DNA of 64,000 bases from the NCBI RefSeq assembly GCF_003691365.1, contig NZ_CP033087.1, positions 944,501 to 1,008,500 of the forward strand. Direction: 5' to 3'. Made by a program: the position numbers and the translations under genes. Of the stretch, positions 17,752-26,867 are shown piece by piece. Source of the DNA: Commensalibacter melissae. Its GTDB lineage: Bacteria > Pseudomonadota > Alphaproteobacteria > Acetobacterales > Acetobacteraceae. The notes below the pieces were generated by a model. The model had not been told where the DNA came from. It saw only the letters and a list, made by a program, of their open reading frames with translations, and ran no database searches. How positions within the stretch are numbered: the stretch's first letter is position 1; the number at the start of each line of letters is the position of its first letter.

Positions 17752-18966
17752 ATGCTAACCGAAGCTCAAAAAACGCTTGTTAAAAATACAGTGCCAGTTT
17801 TAAGAGAGCATGGCATTGAACTAACTTCCTATTTCTATAAACGGATGTTGAATAATAATGCTGAACTTAAACAGATTTTTAACCGTGGACATCAAGAAGC
17901 CGGAAAGCAACAACATGCACTTGCTACGGCTGTCCTGGCATATGCAGAAAACATCGATAATCCAACCATATTAGAAAATGCTTTCATTCATATTGCCAAT
18001 AAACATGTAAGCCTGAATATTCGGGCGGAACATTATCCTATTGTTGGGGAACATCTTCTGGCATCTATTAGTGAGGTATTGGGTGAAGCCGCTACAGATG
18101 ATTTGATCGAAGCTTGGGGAGCTGCCTATCAACAATTGGCTCAACTGTTAATTGATATTGAATTGGGCATATACAAAGAACAGATTAGGGAACATGCATG
18201 GACAGGTTGGAGAGGATTTAAAATAGTCAAGAAAATTCCTGAAAGCGAACAAATCACGTCGTTTTATCTACAACCGGTTGATGGGGGGAAGCTTCCGGAA
18301 TTTTATCCTGGACAATATGTTTCAGTTCGAATTTATGTCCCAGAATGGAATTTAATTCAGCCGCGTCAATATACATTATCTGATTCTCCTGGAAAAGATA
18401 CGTTGCGTATTACGGTTAAACGTGAAGATGGTAAGGGGAAAACTCCGGCAGGTAAGGTTTCCAATCTACTTCATAAGAGTTATGATGTTGGGGATATCAT
18501 AGATCTGTCTGCACCAGCAGGAGAATTTTATTTAAATCAGCAAGGGAAAAATCCGATTATTCTTATGAGTGCCGGGGTTGGAATTACTCCCATGTATTCC
18601 ATGCTGTCTTTTCTGCATGAAAAACAAAGTAATCGTTCTGTCCATTTCATTCACGGAACACATAATGGTAAACAACATGCCTTACGTGAAAAAGTAAATG
18701 AAATTGTTGAAAAAAGTCCCACTTTTAATCGCTTTATTTTTTATTCAAAACCTGATGGTGAAGATAGACAGGGAATAGATTATGATTATCAAGGGCGTAT
18801 GGACATCAATAGGATAGATCAGTCAATTTTTGATAAAGATGCTGATTATTATCTTTGTGGACCTGTTGAATTCATGAAAGATGAGGGTAAAAAATTGAAG
18901 GAAAAAGGTATTCCACCTGAAAAAATTCATGTTGAGGCTTTTGGAACAGGAGTTTTTAGCATTTAA
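17752..18966 (+). CDS. hmp: NO-inducible flavohemoprotein (nitric oxide dioxygenase)
   Basis: Oxidises nitric oxide to nitrate using O2, NAD(P)H, FAD and haem in the cytoplasm. The globin domain occupies residues 1-140 with the proximal His85 (NKHVSL), distal Tyr29 and Gln53 in the expected positions. The ferredoxin-reductase part follows, with RQYTLSD for FAD, GVGITPMYSML for the nicotinamide nucleotide, and the C-terminal YYLCGPVEFM and HVEAFGTG. Length (404) matches the family. It appears to be a single-gene unit with an AGGG box 9 bases before the ATG and an operator-like inverted repeat upstream. Confidence 0.97.
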   Translation: MLTEAQKTLVKNTVPVLREHGIELTSYFYKRMLNNNAELKQIFNRGHQEAGKQQHALATAVLAYAENIDNPTILENAFIHIANKHVSLNIRAEHYPIVGEHLLASISEVLGEAATDDLIEAWGAAYQQLAQLLIDIELGIYKEQIREHAWTGWRGFKIVKKIPESEQITSFYLQPVDGGKLPEFYPGQYVSVRIYVPEWNLIQPRQYTLSDSPGKDTLRITVKREDGKGKTPAGKVSNLLHKSYDVGDIIDLSAPAGEFYLNQQGKNPIILMSAGVGITPMYSMLSFLHEKQSNRSVHFIHGTHNGKQHALREKVNEIVEKSPTFNRFIFYSKPDGEDRQGIDYDYQGRMDINRIDQSIFDKDADYYLCGPVEFMKDEGKKLKEKGIPPEKIHVEAFGTGVFSI

Positions 18967-19057
18967 TCAATTAAATGTTTTACCATGATAATTATATACT
19001 TTTTTTAGAATATTCTGTACTCTGTCCATAAAAGACATCTTTTGAAAGAGAGTAGTC

Positions 19058-19864
19058 ATGGTAAAATATTATAAAATGTTAATATTGTGTATTTTGTCAT
19101 GGATATTTTTTGATAATTCGCTTGTAAAAGCACAAAATAATTTAAATTTTCCTAAACCGGTTAACTTGATATTTGATGTGTATAACAAGAATTTACATGT
19201 TATTGTTATAAAGGCATCGTACGTATTAACATCGGACAATTATTTTGCAAAAGCTCATTTTAATTCTGCAGGTGTTATAAGTCTTTTTATAAATCTGGAT
19301 ATGATGTCATCAGTTCAAGGGGAAATCGATAATAGTAATTTGTTACCAAATGAATACCAATCATCTGGAAAATCCAAAGGTAAGAAATTTGTTGCTAATA
19401 TAGATTTTAACCATAAACAAAATGTAAAGATAGAAAAACTTGATCCTGCAATTGAAGACAATCGTGATGTTGTGACTGAAAGTCAAAGGAATAACAGTAT
19501 AGATATCTTAAGTGCAATGTTGCAATTGGTTCAGCGGGTCAGAGCGAATAAAAACTGTAACGACCAATTCAAGATTTTTGATGGCTCTCGTATATTCACG
19601 TTTCAAAGTAAGGCGGCTGGTACAATGCCTATACCATCTTCGTGGACAAGCCCCTATAAGGGAGAAGCATTATTTTGTAAGGCGGTGGCTCAACAAACGG
19701 CTGGTCTCAAACGTTCACGTCACCGCGCTCTATCAGCACAACCCCAACCTGGATATTTATGGTTTAAAGAGATTGAAAATATAGGAATGTTACCTGTCCG
19801 TTTTGAATTTAACAATCCAAAAATGGGAAATGTAATAGTAATTCTGAGACAGGCTACAAAATGA
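19058..19864 (+). CDS. DUF3108 domain-containing exported protein
   Basis: An exported protein of unknown function, 268 residues. A signal peptide (KMLILCILSWIFFDNSLVKAQ) is followed by a beta-rich region matching the DUF3108 outline: YVLTSDNYFAKAHFNSAGVIS near the start, a central linker rich in Asn and Lys, then DILSAMLQLVQRV and the paired C-x(n)-C segment (NKNCNDQFKIFDGSR ... EALFCKA). It ends with IGMLPVRFEF, also usual for the family. Its stop abuts the convergent gph stop with no spare base, so the two messages must overlap at their 3' ends. A periplasmic location is likely. Confidence 0.72.
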   Translation: MVKYYKMLILCILSWIFFDNSLVKAQNNLNFPKPVNLIFDVYNKNLHVIVIKASYVLTSDNYFAKAHFNSAGVISLFINLDMMSSVQGEIDNSNLLPNEYQSSGKSKGKKFVANIDFNHKQNVKIEKLDPAIEDNRDVVTESQRNNSIDILSAMLQLVQRVRANKNCNDQFKIFDGSRIFTFQSKAAGTMPIPSSWTSPYKGEALFCKAVAQQTAGLKRSRHRALSAQPQPGYLWFKEIENIGMLPVRFEFNNPKMGNVIVILRQATK

Positions 19865-20551
19865 TCAAGGTTTTTTATCAATCATTTTCTCGGCAATTAT
19901 CGGTACATCCTTTATGGAGCGTGCACGCATGGTTGCTTCTTTTCCAATACACAAATCACCATAGCCCCATTCGGCAAATATGCTTCCCGTAATGTGTGCG
20001 TTCCTGGCGACAAGAATATCATTTAGGTGATCACCTACCATTACAGTTTTAGTTGGTGAAACTTGAAGATAGTTGATTATTCCTAAAAGATGAACCGGAT
20101 AAGGTTTTTTATCTGCAAAACAATCACCTCCAGCGATAAAATCAAAATATGATTGCAGATTGAGTTTTTCCAAAATATTCTTGGCTGCTTGCGTAATTTT
20201 ATTGGAACATAAAGCTATTTTCCAACCATTTTTTTTAAATTTTATTAGAACTTCTTCCGCCCCTTCAAAGGGTTTGGAAAGATCAGCCGCATGTGGGACA
20301 TAATCCTTGACAAATCTTTCAATAGCCTCATTTCTGTCAATAAAACTTGCCTCTTTTCCTGCATTATCCAGAATTTTTTCAACTGTCACCTTAATTCCGT
20401 CACCCAATGTAGAACGCACTGATTGTGTACTGATAGGAGGCAATCCATAGGATTTCAGCAAAGTCTGACAACTGCGATCTATATCTGGAAGACTGTCAAT
20501 TAAGGTTCCATCCATATCAAATACGATCAAGGGATAAGGTTTTATATTCAT
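19865..20551 (-). CDS. gph: HAD-family phosphatase, probable phosphoglycolate phosphatase
   Basis: Hydrolyses small phosphomonoesters, probably 2-phosphoglycolate arising from DNA repair. The HAD motif I FDMDGTLIDS places the nucleophile at Asp12 and the acid/base at Asp14; motif II is LCSNK; motifs III/IV are KPYP and MVGDHLNDI. A helical cap lies between motifs I and II, as in subclass IA. At 228 residues the length fits. HAD substrates cannot be assigned with certainty from sequence. It is divergent from glmU with 88 AT-rich bases between, which must hold both promoters. Confidence 0.82.
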   Translation of the reverse strand: MNIKPYPLIVFDMDGTLIDSLPDIDRSCQTLLKSYGLPPISTQSVRSTLGDGIKVTVEKILDNAGKEASFIDRNEAIERFVKDYVPHAADLSKPFEGAEEVLIKFKKNGWKIALCSNKITQAAKNILEKLNLQSYFDFIAGGDCFADKKPYPVHLLGIINYLQVSPTKTVMVGDHLNDILVARNAHITGSIFAEWGYGDLCIGKEATMRARSIKDVPIIAEKMIDKKP

Positions 20552-20639
20552 AATTTTGTTTTAAGCCTCATTTAGGATATAAAAAATGTAAATATTTTGA
20601 TAGTATGACATAAATTTTTTACAAATATCATGACAAACA

Positions 20640-21959
20640 ATGCATAAATTATCAAATTCCACTTCGGAAACCGTTGCAGTTATTCTGGCTGCAGGAATGG
20701 GAACCCGTATGAAATCTTCAAAACCGAAAGCAATGCACCCCATTGCAGGGCTTCCAATGTTACGTTTATTATTAAATCAGGTCGAAAAGGTTTTTGATCG
20801 AATTATTGTGGTTCTCGGTCCGCATATGGAGACTCTTGCCGATCTGGTAAAACCGCATCAGGTTGTAATTCAGAAGCACAGATTGGGAACCGCCCATGCT
20901 GCATTGCAGGCAGAGGCTTATTTTGGAAAGGGTATTGTCACTGTTCTAAATGCTGACAATCCCCTGATACGGGAAAATACATTACAGCGACTTATTGATG
21001 AGAAAAAAAAACCAAAAACTGATTTGGTTTTATTAGCTATGGAATGTAATGATCCCAAGGCTTATGGACGTGTGATTGAAAATAATGGTCATGTAATAAA
21101 GATTGTGGAAACACTTGATGCCTCTGACGCAGAAAAAAAAATAAAATTGTGCAATTCTGGGGTAATATGTGCGGACGCACTGTATTTTTCCAAATGGCTG
21201 AAAGAAATTGAAAATCATAATGCAAAAAAAGAATATTATATTATAGATATTGTTTCTTTAGCAGTTAGGGAACATAAGGTGGTAAAGGCTCTAAGGGCTT
21301 CAGAAACGGAACTTACAGGGATCAATTCGCAATCTGAATTGGCTTTTGCTGAATCCATAATTCAAAAAAGATTGAGAAAACAGGCGATGGATAACGGGGT
21401 GACAATGATTTCACCGGAAACTGTTTTTATGTCTTATGATACCAAGATTGAAAATGATGTAATTCTCCATCCCAATATTGTTTTTGGCAAAAATGTGGTC
21501 ATTCGTTCAGGGGTTGAAATCAAATCATTCAGTCATCTTGAAGGCTGCGAAATTAAACAAAATGCCATAATTGGCCCATATGCTCGTATCAGACCTGATA
21601 CGGTGGTGGGTCAGGATGCGCATGTCGGTAATTTTGTGGAATTGAAAGCTACAGCTTTAGGTGACGGGGTGAAAGCAAATCATCTTTCCTATCTTGGTGA
21701 CAGCATTGTTGGTAAAAAGACAAATATTGGTGCAGGAACGATAACCTGTAATTATGATGGGTCGAGAAAACATAAGACGGTTATTGGAGATGAGGTATTT
21801 GTCGGTTCTGATGCCATTCTTGTTGCTCCTGTAGAAATTGGTAATAAAAGTTTAATTGCGGCAGGAAGCGTGATTACGGATGATGTTCCTGATAATGCCA
21901 AAGCATTTGGTAGGGCCAGGCAGGTAAATAAAAATAGCAAGGTTACATTAAAAAACTGA
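20640..21959 (+). CDS. glmU: bifunctional N-acetylglucosamine-1-phosphate uridyltransferase / glucosamine-1-phosphate acetyltransferase
   Basis: Makes UDP-GlcNAc for peptidoglycan and lipopolysaccharide. The N-terminal pyrophosphorylase domain has LAAGMGTRMKSSKPKAM and HRLGTAHA; the C-terminal left-handed beta-helix shows hexapeptide repeats, with KATALGDGVKANHLSYLGD and NIGAGTITCNYDG holding the acetyltransferase site. The 439-residue length is normal. No clear Shine-Dalgarno precedes the ATG; the nearby ATG at 20630 is out of frame and stops at once. It lies 16 bases before glmS and the two catalyse linked steps of amino-sugar synthesis. Confidence 0.97.
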   Translation: MHKLSNSTSETVAVILAAGMGTRMKSSKPKAMHPIAGLPMLRLLLNQVEKVFDRIIVVLGPHMETLADLVKPHQVVIQKHRLGTAHAALQAEAYFGKGIVTVLNADNPLIRENTLQRLIDEKKKPKTDLVLLAMECNDPKAYGRVIENNGHVIKIVETLDASDAEKKIKLCNSGVICADALYFSKWLKEIENHNAKKEYYIIDIVSLAVREHKVVKALRASETELTGINSQSELAFAESIIQKRLRKQAMDNGVTMISPETVFMSYDTKIENDVILHPNIVFGKNVVIRSGVEIKSFSHLEGCEIKQNAIIGPYARIRPDTVVGQDAHVGNFVELKATALGDGVKANHLSYLGDSIVGKKTNIGAGTITCNYDGSRKHKTVIGDEVFVGSDAILVAPVEIGNKSLIAAGSVITDDVPDNAKAFGRARQVNKNSKVTLKN

Positions 21960-21975
21960 TATTAAAGGGAAGTTT

Positions 21976-23799
21976 ATGTGTGGGATTGTTGGAATACTAG
22001 GGAACCAATCTGTTACTCCTCTGATTATGGAAGCTTTGCGTCGTCTTGAATATCGGGGATATGATTCTGCAGGGATTGCAATATTGGATCATGGCCTGTT
22101 AAATCGTCGTAGAGCTCCTGGAAAACTTGATAATTTATCGAAATTACTTTTGTCTTCCCCAATAAGCGGCAATCTGGGCATTGGTCATACGAGATGGGCA
22201 ACACATGGAGCTCCCACGGAAAACAACGCGCATCCTCACATGACGGATCGTGTGGCTGTTGTTCATAATGGAATTATTGAAAATCATGTTGCATTAAGAA
22301 AAGAGTTGACAGAGCTAGGACAAGTGTTCAAAAGTGAAACGGATAGTGAAACAATTGTGCAGCTTGTCGATTATTATCTGAAACAGGGATGTGCACCCCA
22401 AGAAGCTGCCTTCAAGGCTTTGAAAAGGCTTGAGGGAGCTTATGCCATTGCGATGATTTTTTCCTGTGATGATAATCTTATAATCGGGGCTAGACATGGT
22501 GCCCCACTGGTTGTCGGATATGGTGATCATGAAATGTTTGTGGGGTCTGACAGTCTGGCAATCGCACCTCTTACCACAAAAGTTGCCTATATGCCGGATG
22601 GCGTATGGACTGTTTTGACACGAGAAGGTGCTGAATTTTTTGATATGGAAGGTGGAAAAGTTGAATGTCCAATTCAAAAAACAACGTTGATGTCAGGGGT
22701 TGTCGGTAAAAATGGTTACCGTCATTATATGGAGAAAGAACTTCATGAGCATCCAATTGTCATAGGGCAAACTTTAAGGCGGTTTGTCGATCCATCATCC
22801 CATAAAATAATATTGCCTCATATGCCATTCGATTTATCAACGTTGAAAAGGGGTATAATTACGGCATGTGGATCAGCATTTTATGCTGGTCTTATTGGAC
22901 GTTATTGGTTGGAGGAATATGCCAGATTGCCCATTGATATAGATGTTGCAAGTGAAATGCGCTATCGCAATCCTCCTGTTGAAAGTCAAGGGATGGGATT
23001 GGTCATATCGCAATCAGGAGAAACGGCCGATACCTTGGCAGCCTTGAGAAATTTAAAAAATGAACATCAAAAAATAGTTTCTATTTTAAATAATGAATTC
23101 AGTACTATAGCCAGAGAAAGTGATGTTGTTCTCGGTACGGATGCTGGTGTGGAAATTGCTGTCGCCTCTACAAAAGCGTTTACAGCCCAATTGACAGTAT
23201 TATCATGTCTTACCCTTGTTATCGCTCGTGAGAAAAATAAGATTACCTCTGAAAATAAAAAAGTATGTTTGACTGCATTGATGGATCTCCCCAGTCGTGT
23301 TGCTGAAGTTTTGCAAATGAAAGATAAAATTCAGGAAATTGCCCATAAAATTGCCGATGCTCAAAGTGTGATTTATCTGGGAAGGGGGATAATGTATCCT
23401 GTTGCAATGGAGGGAGCATTAAAACTGAAAGAAATCTCGTATATTCATGCTGATGCCTATGCCGCAGGTGAAATGAAACATGGCCCGATTGCCCTGATTG
23501 ATCAAACGGTTCCGGTCATTGCGGTTGTGCCTTCCGGTTTTTTATTTGAAAAAACACTTTCAAATTTACAGGAAGCAAAAGCAAGAGGTGGACATATTAT
23601 TGCTTTCACTGATGCAAAGGGTGCAGAGGCATTGTCAACCATTGCAGAACAGATTATTGTTTTGCCTACAGTTCATGCTTTTGTAGCGCCAATCCTTTAT
23701 ACGGTACCCGTTCAGATGCTTGCTTATGAAGCTGCCATTTTAAAAGGCACGGATGTTGATCAACCCAGAAATCTTGCAAAATCCGTAACTGTTGAATAA
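21976..23799 (+). CDS. glmS: glutamine--fructose-6-phosphate aminotransferase (isomerizing)
   Basis: Converts fructose-6-phosphate and glutamine to glucosamine-6-phosphate, the entry step to UDP-GlcNAc. It begins MCGIVGILG, with Cys2 becoming the N-terminal catalytic cysteine of the glutaminase domain; HTRWATHG and the two SIS domains (TACGSAFYAG, SQSGETADTLAAL, STKAFTAQ) follow, and it ends DQPRNLAKSVTVE. Full length at 607 residues. An AAGGGA box precedes the ATG. The 16-base gap after glmU leaves no room for a glmS ribozyme, so control must be by another route. Confidence 0.98.
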   Translation: MCGIVGILGNQSVTPLIMEALRRLEYRGYDSAGIAILDHGLLNRRRAPGKLDNLSKLLLSSPISGNLGIGHTRWATHGAPTENNAHPHMTDRVAVVHNGIIENHVALRKELTELGQVFKSETDSETIVQLVDYYLKQGCAPQEAAFKALKRLEGAYAIAMIFSCDDNLIIGARHGAPLVVGYGDHEMFVGSDSLAIAPLTTKVAYMPDGVWTVLTREGAEFFDMEGGKVECPIQKTTLMSGVVGKNGYRHYMEKELHEHPIVIGQTLRRFVDPSSHKIILPHMPFDLSTLKRGIITACGSAFYAGLIGRYWLEEYARLPIDIDVASEMRYRNPPVESQGMGLVISQSGETADTLAALRNLKNEHQKIVSILNNEFSTIARESDVVLGTDAGVEIAVASTKAFTAQLTVLSCLTLVIAREKNKITSENKKVCLTALMDLPSRVAEVLQMKDKIQEIAHKIADAQSVIYLGRGIMYPVAMEGALKLKEISYIHADAYAAGEMKHGPIALIDQTVPVIAVVPSGFLFEKTLSNLQEAKARGGHIIAFTDAKGAEALSTIAEQIIVLPTVHAFVAPILYTVPVQMLAYEAAILKGTDVDQPRNLAKSVTVE

Positions 23800-23826
23800 T
23801 TAAGATCAATAACAGATAGATTAAGT

Positions 23827-23873
23827 TATATGTTCCTAAAATTATTAAATATCATTTATTTTGGGAGCATATA
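23827..23873 (+). terminator. 16-bp stem-loop downstream of glmS
   Basis: Bases 23827-23842 can pair with 23858-23873 through 16 positions, two or three of them G-U in RNA, around a 15-base loop. It starts 27 bases after the glmS stop. No U-tract follows, so it may stabilise the 3' end rather than be a classical terminator. Confidence 0.4.
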
Positions 23874-24035
23874 AAATACATATTTCAATACAAAATCACT
23901 GCGTAATCGTAACTGATATATTTTTCATATTTTCCAATTTTCCTGCGAGGGAGAGTTAAATAATAATTTTGAAATTTTTTTTTATCCGATTTATAAAGCG
24001 TTAATCATACTCAATCATAAAAAAGTAAAGCTTTA

Positions 24036-25319
24036 ATGAAAAATAATCAAATTTTAGATAAAATGCCCAAATGGCGTTCAAGTGATACAATTTGGATGTT
24101 GAGTCTTTATGGAACGGCGATCGGTGCAGGAGTACTTTTTTTACCGATTAACGCTGCGGCTGGTGGATTAATTCCTTTACTTTTATTGACTATTCTTGCC
24201 TTTCCAATGACATTTTATGCACATCAGGCTTTATGTAGGTTCGTATTGTCGGGATCCGAAAATGATTATGGTGATATTACCGTTGTCGTTGAAGAAAAAT
24301 TTGGAAAAAAAATTGGGTATTTAATCACATTATTTTATTTTTTTGCAATATTTCCTATTTTATTGGTTTATGGTGTAAGTCTTGTTAATACTGTTCAAAG
24401 TTTCATGCAACATCAACTTGGATTGACACCACCGCCCAGAGCGTTGACTTCGTTTTTTTTAATCAGTTTTTTGATAATGATCGTTCAGTGTGGTGAAAAT
24501 CTTATAGTCAAAATAATGTCGACCCTGGTCTATCCATTTGTTGCAATTTTAATATTGATTTCTTTATTTCTTATTCCGCATTGGAACCTGAATCTTTTCA
24601 GGGATATAAGTTTATCTGGAGCATCACGGGAGGGAGGCAATGGAATGTTTCTAACATTATGGTTGACTATACCTGTTGCGGTTTTTGCATTTAATCACTC
24701 ACCGATTATTTCTTCCCTAGCTGTTACGAAAAGCAAAGAGTATGGTAGATGGGTTGAACCAAAATGTTCACAGATTATTAAATACAGTAATTTAATGATG
24801 GTAATTACCGTATTATTTTTTGTATTTAGTTGTGCTTTATGTCTGAGCCCAGCCAATTTAATTGAAGCGAAAAAGGCAAATATCACCATTCTTTCCTATT
24901 TGGCTAACCACTTCCATACCCCTTTTTTAAAATTTATAGCGCCAATCGTTGCTTTTGTAGCAATTTGCAAATCCTTTCTTGGCCATTATCTTGGGGCGAA
25001 GGAAGGATTTAATGGAATTTTGGAAAAATCATTATATCATATTTTTGGGAAAAACATTTCCCGTAAAACTTTGGATCGATGTGCGTTATTTTTTGTATAT
25101 GTAGTTACATGGTTTGTTTCAAGCAATAATCCCAGTATTTTAGGTATGATTGAATCCATTGGTGGACCAGTTCTTGCAGTTATTTTATTTATTCTTCCTA
25201 TGGTTGCCATTCACAAATTACCTGAATTGGCAAAATTTAAAGGAAAATCAAGCAATATTTTTATAACCATAATGGGATGTATAGCTATATCAGCCGTTAT
25301 TTACCAATTTTTTATTTGA
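24036..25319 (+). CDS. amino acid transporter, HAAAP family (SdaC/TdcC-like)
   Basis: Inner-membrane amino-acid/proton symporter resembling serine (SdaC) and threonine (TdcC) carriers. The first helix holds GTAIGAGVLFLPINA, the family's substrate-site segment, and about eleven hydrophobic segments follow. The run CKSFLGHYLGAKEGFNG in the second half is also characteristic of SdaC-like proteins. It is 427 residues with a short cytoplasmic N-terminus. It stands alone, with 236 AT-rich bases upstream and a convergent sugar porter 48 bases downstream; no serine dehydratase gene is nearby, so the substrate is inferred from family only. Confidence 0.83.
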   Translation: MKNNQILDKMPKWRSSDTIWMLSLYGTAIGAGVLFLPINAAAGGLIPLLLLTILAFPMTFYAHQALCRFVLSGSENDYGDITVVVEEKFGKKIGYLITLFYFFAIFPILLVYGVSLVNTVQSFMQHQLGLTPPPRALTSFFLISFLIMIVQCGENLIVKIMSTLVYPFVAILILISLFLIPHWNLNLFRDISLSGASREGGNGMFLTLWLTIPVAVFAFNHSPIISSLAVTKSKEYGRWVEPKCSQIIKYSNLMMVITVLFFVFSCALCLSPANLIEAKKANITILSYLANHFHTPFLKFIAPIVAFVAICKSFLGHYLGAKEGFNGILEKSLYHIFGKNISRKTLDRCALFFVYVVTWFVSSNNPSILGMIESIGGPVLAVILFILPMVAIHKLPELAKFKGKSSNIFITIMGCIAISAVIYQFFI

Positions 25320-25367
25320 ACGGATTTCATCAAAGCGATCTATTATAAAATGCTGATTATTAAAAAT

Positions 25368-26777
25368 CTATCTGCCAATTTTTCTTAAGGGTTGACCTTC
25401 CATTAAATTTTCTTCGATTTGCTCCAGACTAATATTTGACGTTTCAGGTACAAATGCGAAAATGAAAACGATAAAAATCAGATTTAGGCAGGCATATAAC
25501 AAAATGGTATGTGAAGCACCGAATGTATTGATCAATGTCAAGAAAGTGAATCCCACCCAAAAATTTGCCAACCAATTTACCACTGTTGAAACAGCAATAC
25601 CAAAATCACGTCCTTGCAAGGGTTGTATTTCGGAACATATCGTCCAGATTAAAGGCCCTGCAGACATGGCAAAACCGATAATAAACATTAATAGCATTGT
25701 AACGCAGCAATATTGAAGATAAGGATTTGTTTGGATATTATTATCTAAAAGAAAACTGACAGACCCTAATCCAATCGCCATCATTGTAAAACCGATATAC
25801 AATATTGGTTTTCGACCCGATTTATCACATATTCCGATGGCAAGAAAGGTTGCGAAAACATTTACCAGACCAACTAAGGCTGTAAACCATAACCGTGCAT
25901 GACCGTGATATCCCATATTGGCAAATATGCGAGGGGCATAATACATAATAACGTTCATGCCTGTAAATTGCTGTATAATCTGTAAACAAATACCCAATAG
26001 AACAGAACGTTTGAAATTTGAGTTATAGAGAAATAAATAAAAACCTTTTTGGGAATTTTCCAGTTGCATTTCAATATTTTTAATTTCTATCTTTATTAGG
26101 GTATTATCGTTATTTCTAATAGAGGATAAAACATTATAGGCTTCTTTTCTTCGACGATGCATTAATAACCATCGTGGGCTATTTGGTAAGATTAGAAGAC
26201 CCAGTAAAAATATGGTTGCGGGAACGGCCAAAATTCCCAGCATCCATCGCCATGCTCCATAATATCCGAATATAGTGTCGGAAATGAATGCCATGAATAT
26301 TCCTACTGTAATCATTAATTGATAGGTTGATATCATTGCCCCCCTTTTTTCTTCCGGTGCAATTTCAGCCAGATACAATGGGGCAGTCATACTGGCGATA
26401 CCGATTGCAAATCCAAGAACAAATCGCCACATGATGAGGTCAGAAACACTATTGGACAGGGAACAACCTATCGAAGCGGCGATAAAAAAGGTTGCACTTA
26501 CGATCAAACAGCGATTTCGTCCAAATTTTGCTGATGCCCAACCGCATATTAAAGCACCAAAAGCGGCTCCAAACATCATGATACTAACTATTTTTTCAAT
26601 ATCATGGTCATTTGCTGAAAATTCAATTTTAATAAAATCATTTGCGCCAGCCATAACACCAATATCCAGGCCAAATAAAAGTCCGGCCAATGAAGCAAAT
26701 AGATCAATTATAAAAAGGTTGTTAGGAGAAAAAAAATTCTTTTTGTTTTTTTTAAAGGAAAGATCCGAAAGTTTCAT
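25368..26777 (-). CDS. sugar porter family MFS transporter
   Basis: Proton-coupled monosaccharide importer of the major facilitator superfamily. Signatures of the sugar porter family are all visible: GLDIGVMAGA in helix 1, GWASAKFGRNRCLI between helices 2 and 3, PNSPRWLLMHRRRKEA in the central loop, QQFTGMNVIMYYAP in helix 7, DKSGRKPIL in loop 8-9 and PETSNISLEQIEE at the end. Twelve hydrophobic segments fit 469 residues. A strong GGGAGGA box lies just upstream of the ATG. The substrate (glucose, galactose, xylose and others are possible) cannot be fixed. A perfect palindrome lies about 65 bases upstream of its start. Confidence 0.9.
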   Translation of the reverse strand: MKLSDLSFKKNKKNFFSPNNLFIIDLFASLAGLLFGLDIGVMAGANDFIKIEFSANDHDIEKIVSIMMFGAAFGALICGWASAKFGRNRCLIVSATFFIAASIGCSLSNSVSDLIMWRFVLGFAIGIASMTAPLYLAEIAPEEKRGAMISTYQLMITVGIFMAFISDTIFGYYGAWRWMLGILAVPATIFLLGLLILPNSPRWLLMHRRRKEAYNVLSSIRNNDNTLIKIEIKNIEMQLENSQKGFYLFLYNSNFKRSVLLGICLQIIQQFTGMNVIMYYAPRIFANMGYHGHARLWFTALVGLVNVFATFLAIGICDKSGRKPILYIGFTMMAIGLGSVSFLLDNNIQTNPYLQYCCVTMLLMFIIGFAMSAGPLIWTICSEIQPLQGRDFGIAVSTVVNWLANFWVGFTFLTLINTFGASHTILLYACLNLIFIVFIFAFVPETSNISLEQIEENLMEGQPLRKIGR

Positions 26778-26840
26778 TTTTCCTCCCGAAAAATTTATTT
26801 GTTCCTTCTTTATTTAAAAACTTGTTTGACAATCATCACA

Positions 26841-26858
26841 ATTCACATAAATGTGAAT
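26841..26858 (-). promoter_or_regulatory. 18-base palindrome upstream of the sugar porter
   Basis: ATTCACAT-AA-ATGTGAAT is a perfect 8-base inverted repeat with a 2-base centre. It lies 63 bases before the sugar porter ATG and 9 bases past the uppP stop on the same strand. It could be an operator for the porter or a weak 3' hairpin of uppP. Confidence 0.4.
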
Positions 26859-26867
26859 GTGATTTAT

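Noticed and set aside
21960-21975. glmS ribozyme upstream of glmS
   Set aside because: Only 16 bases separate glmU and glmS, far too few.
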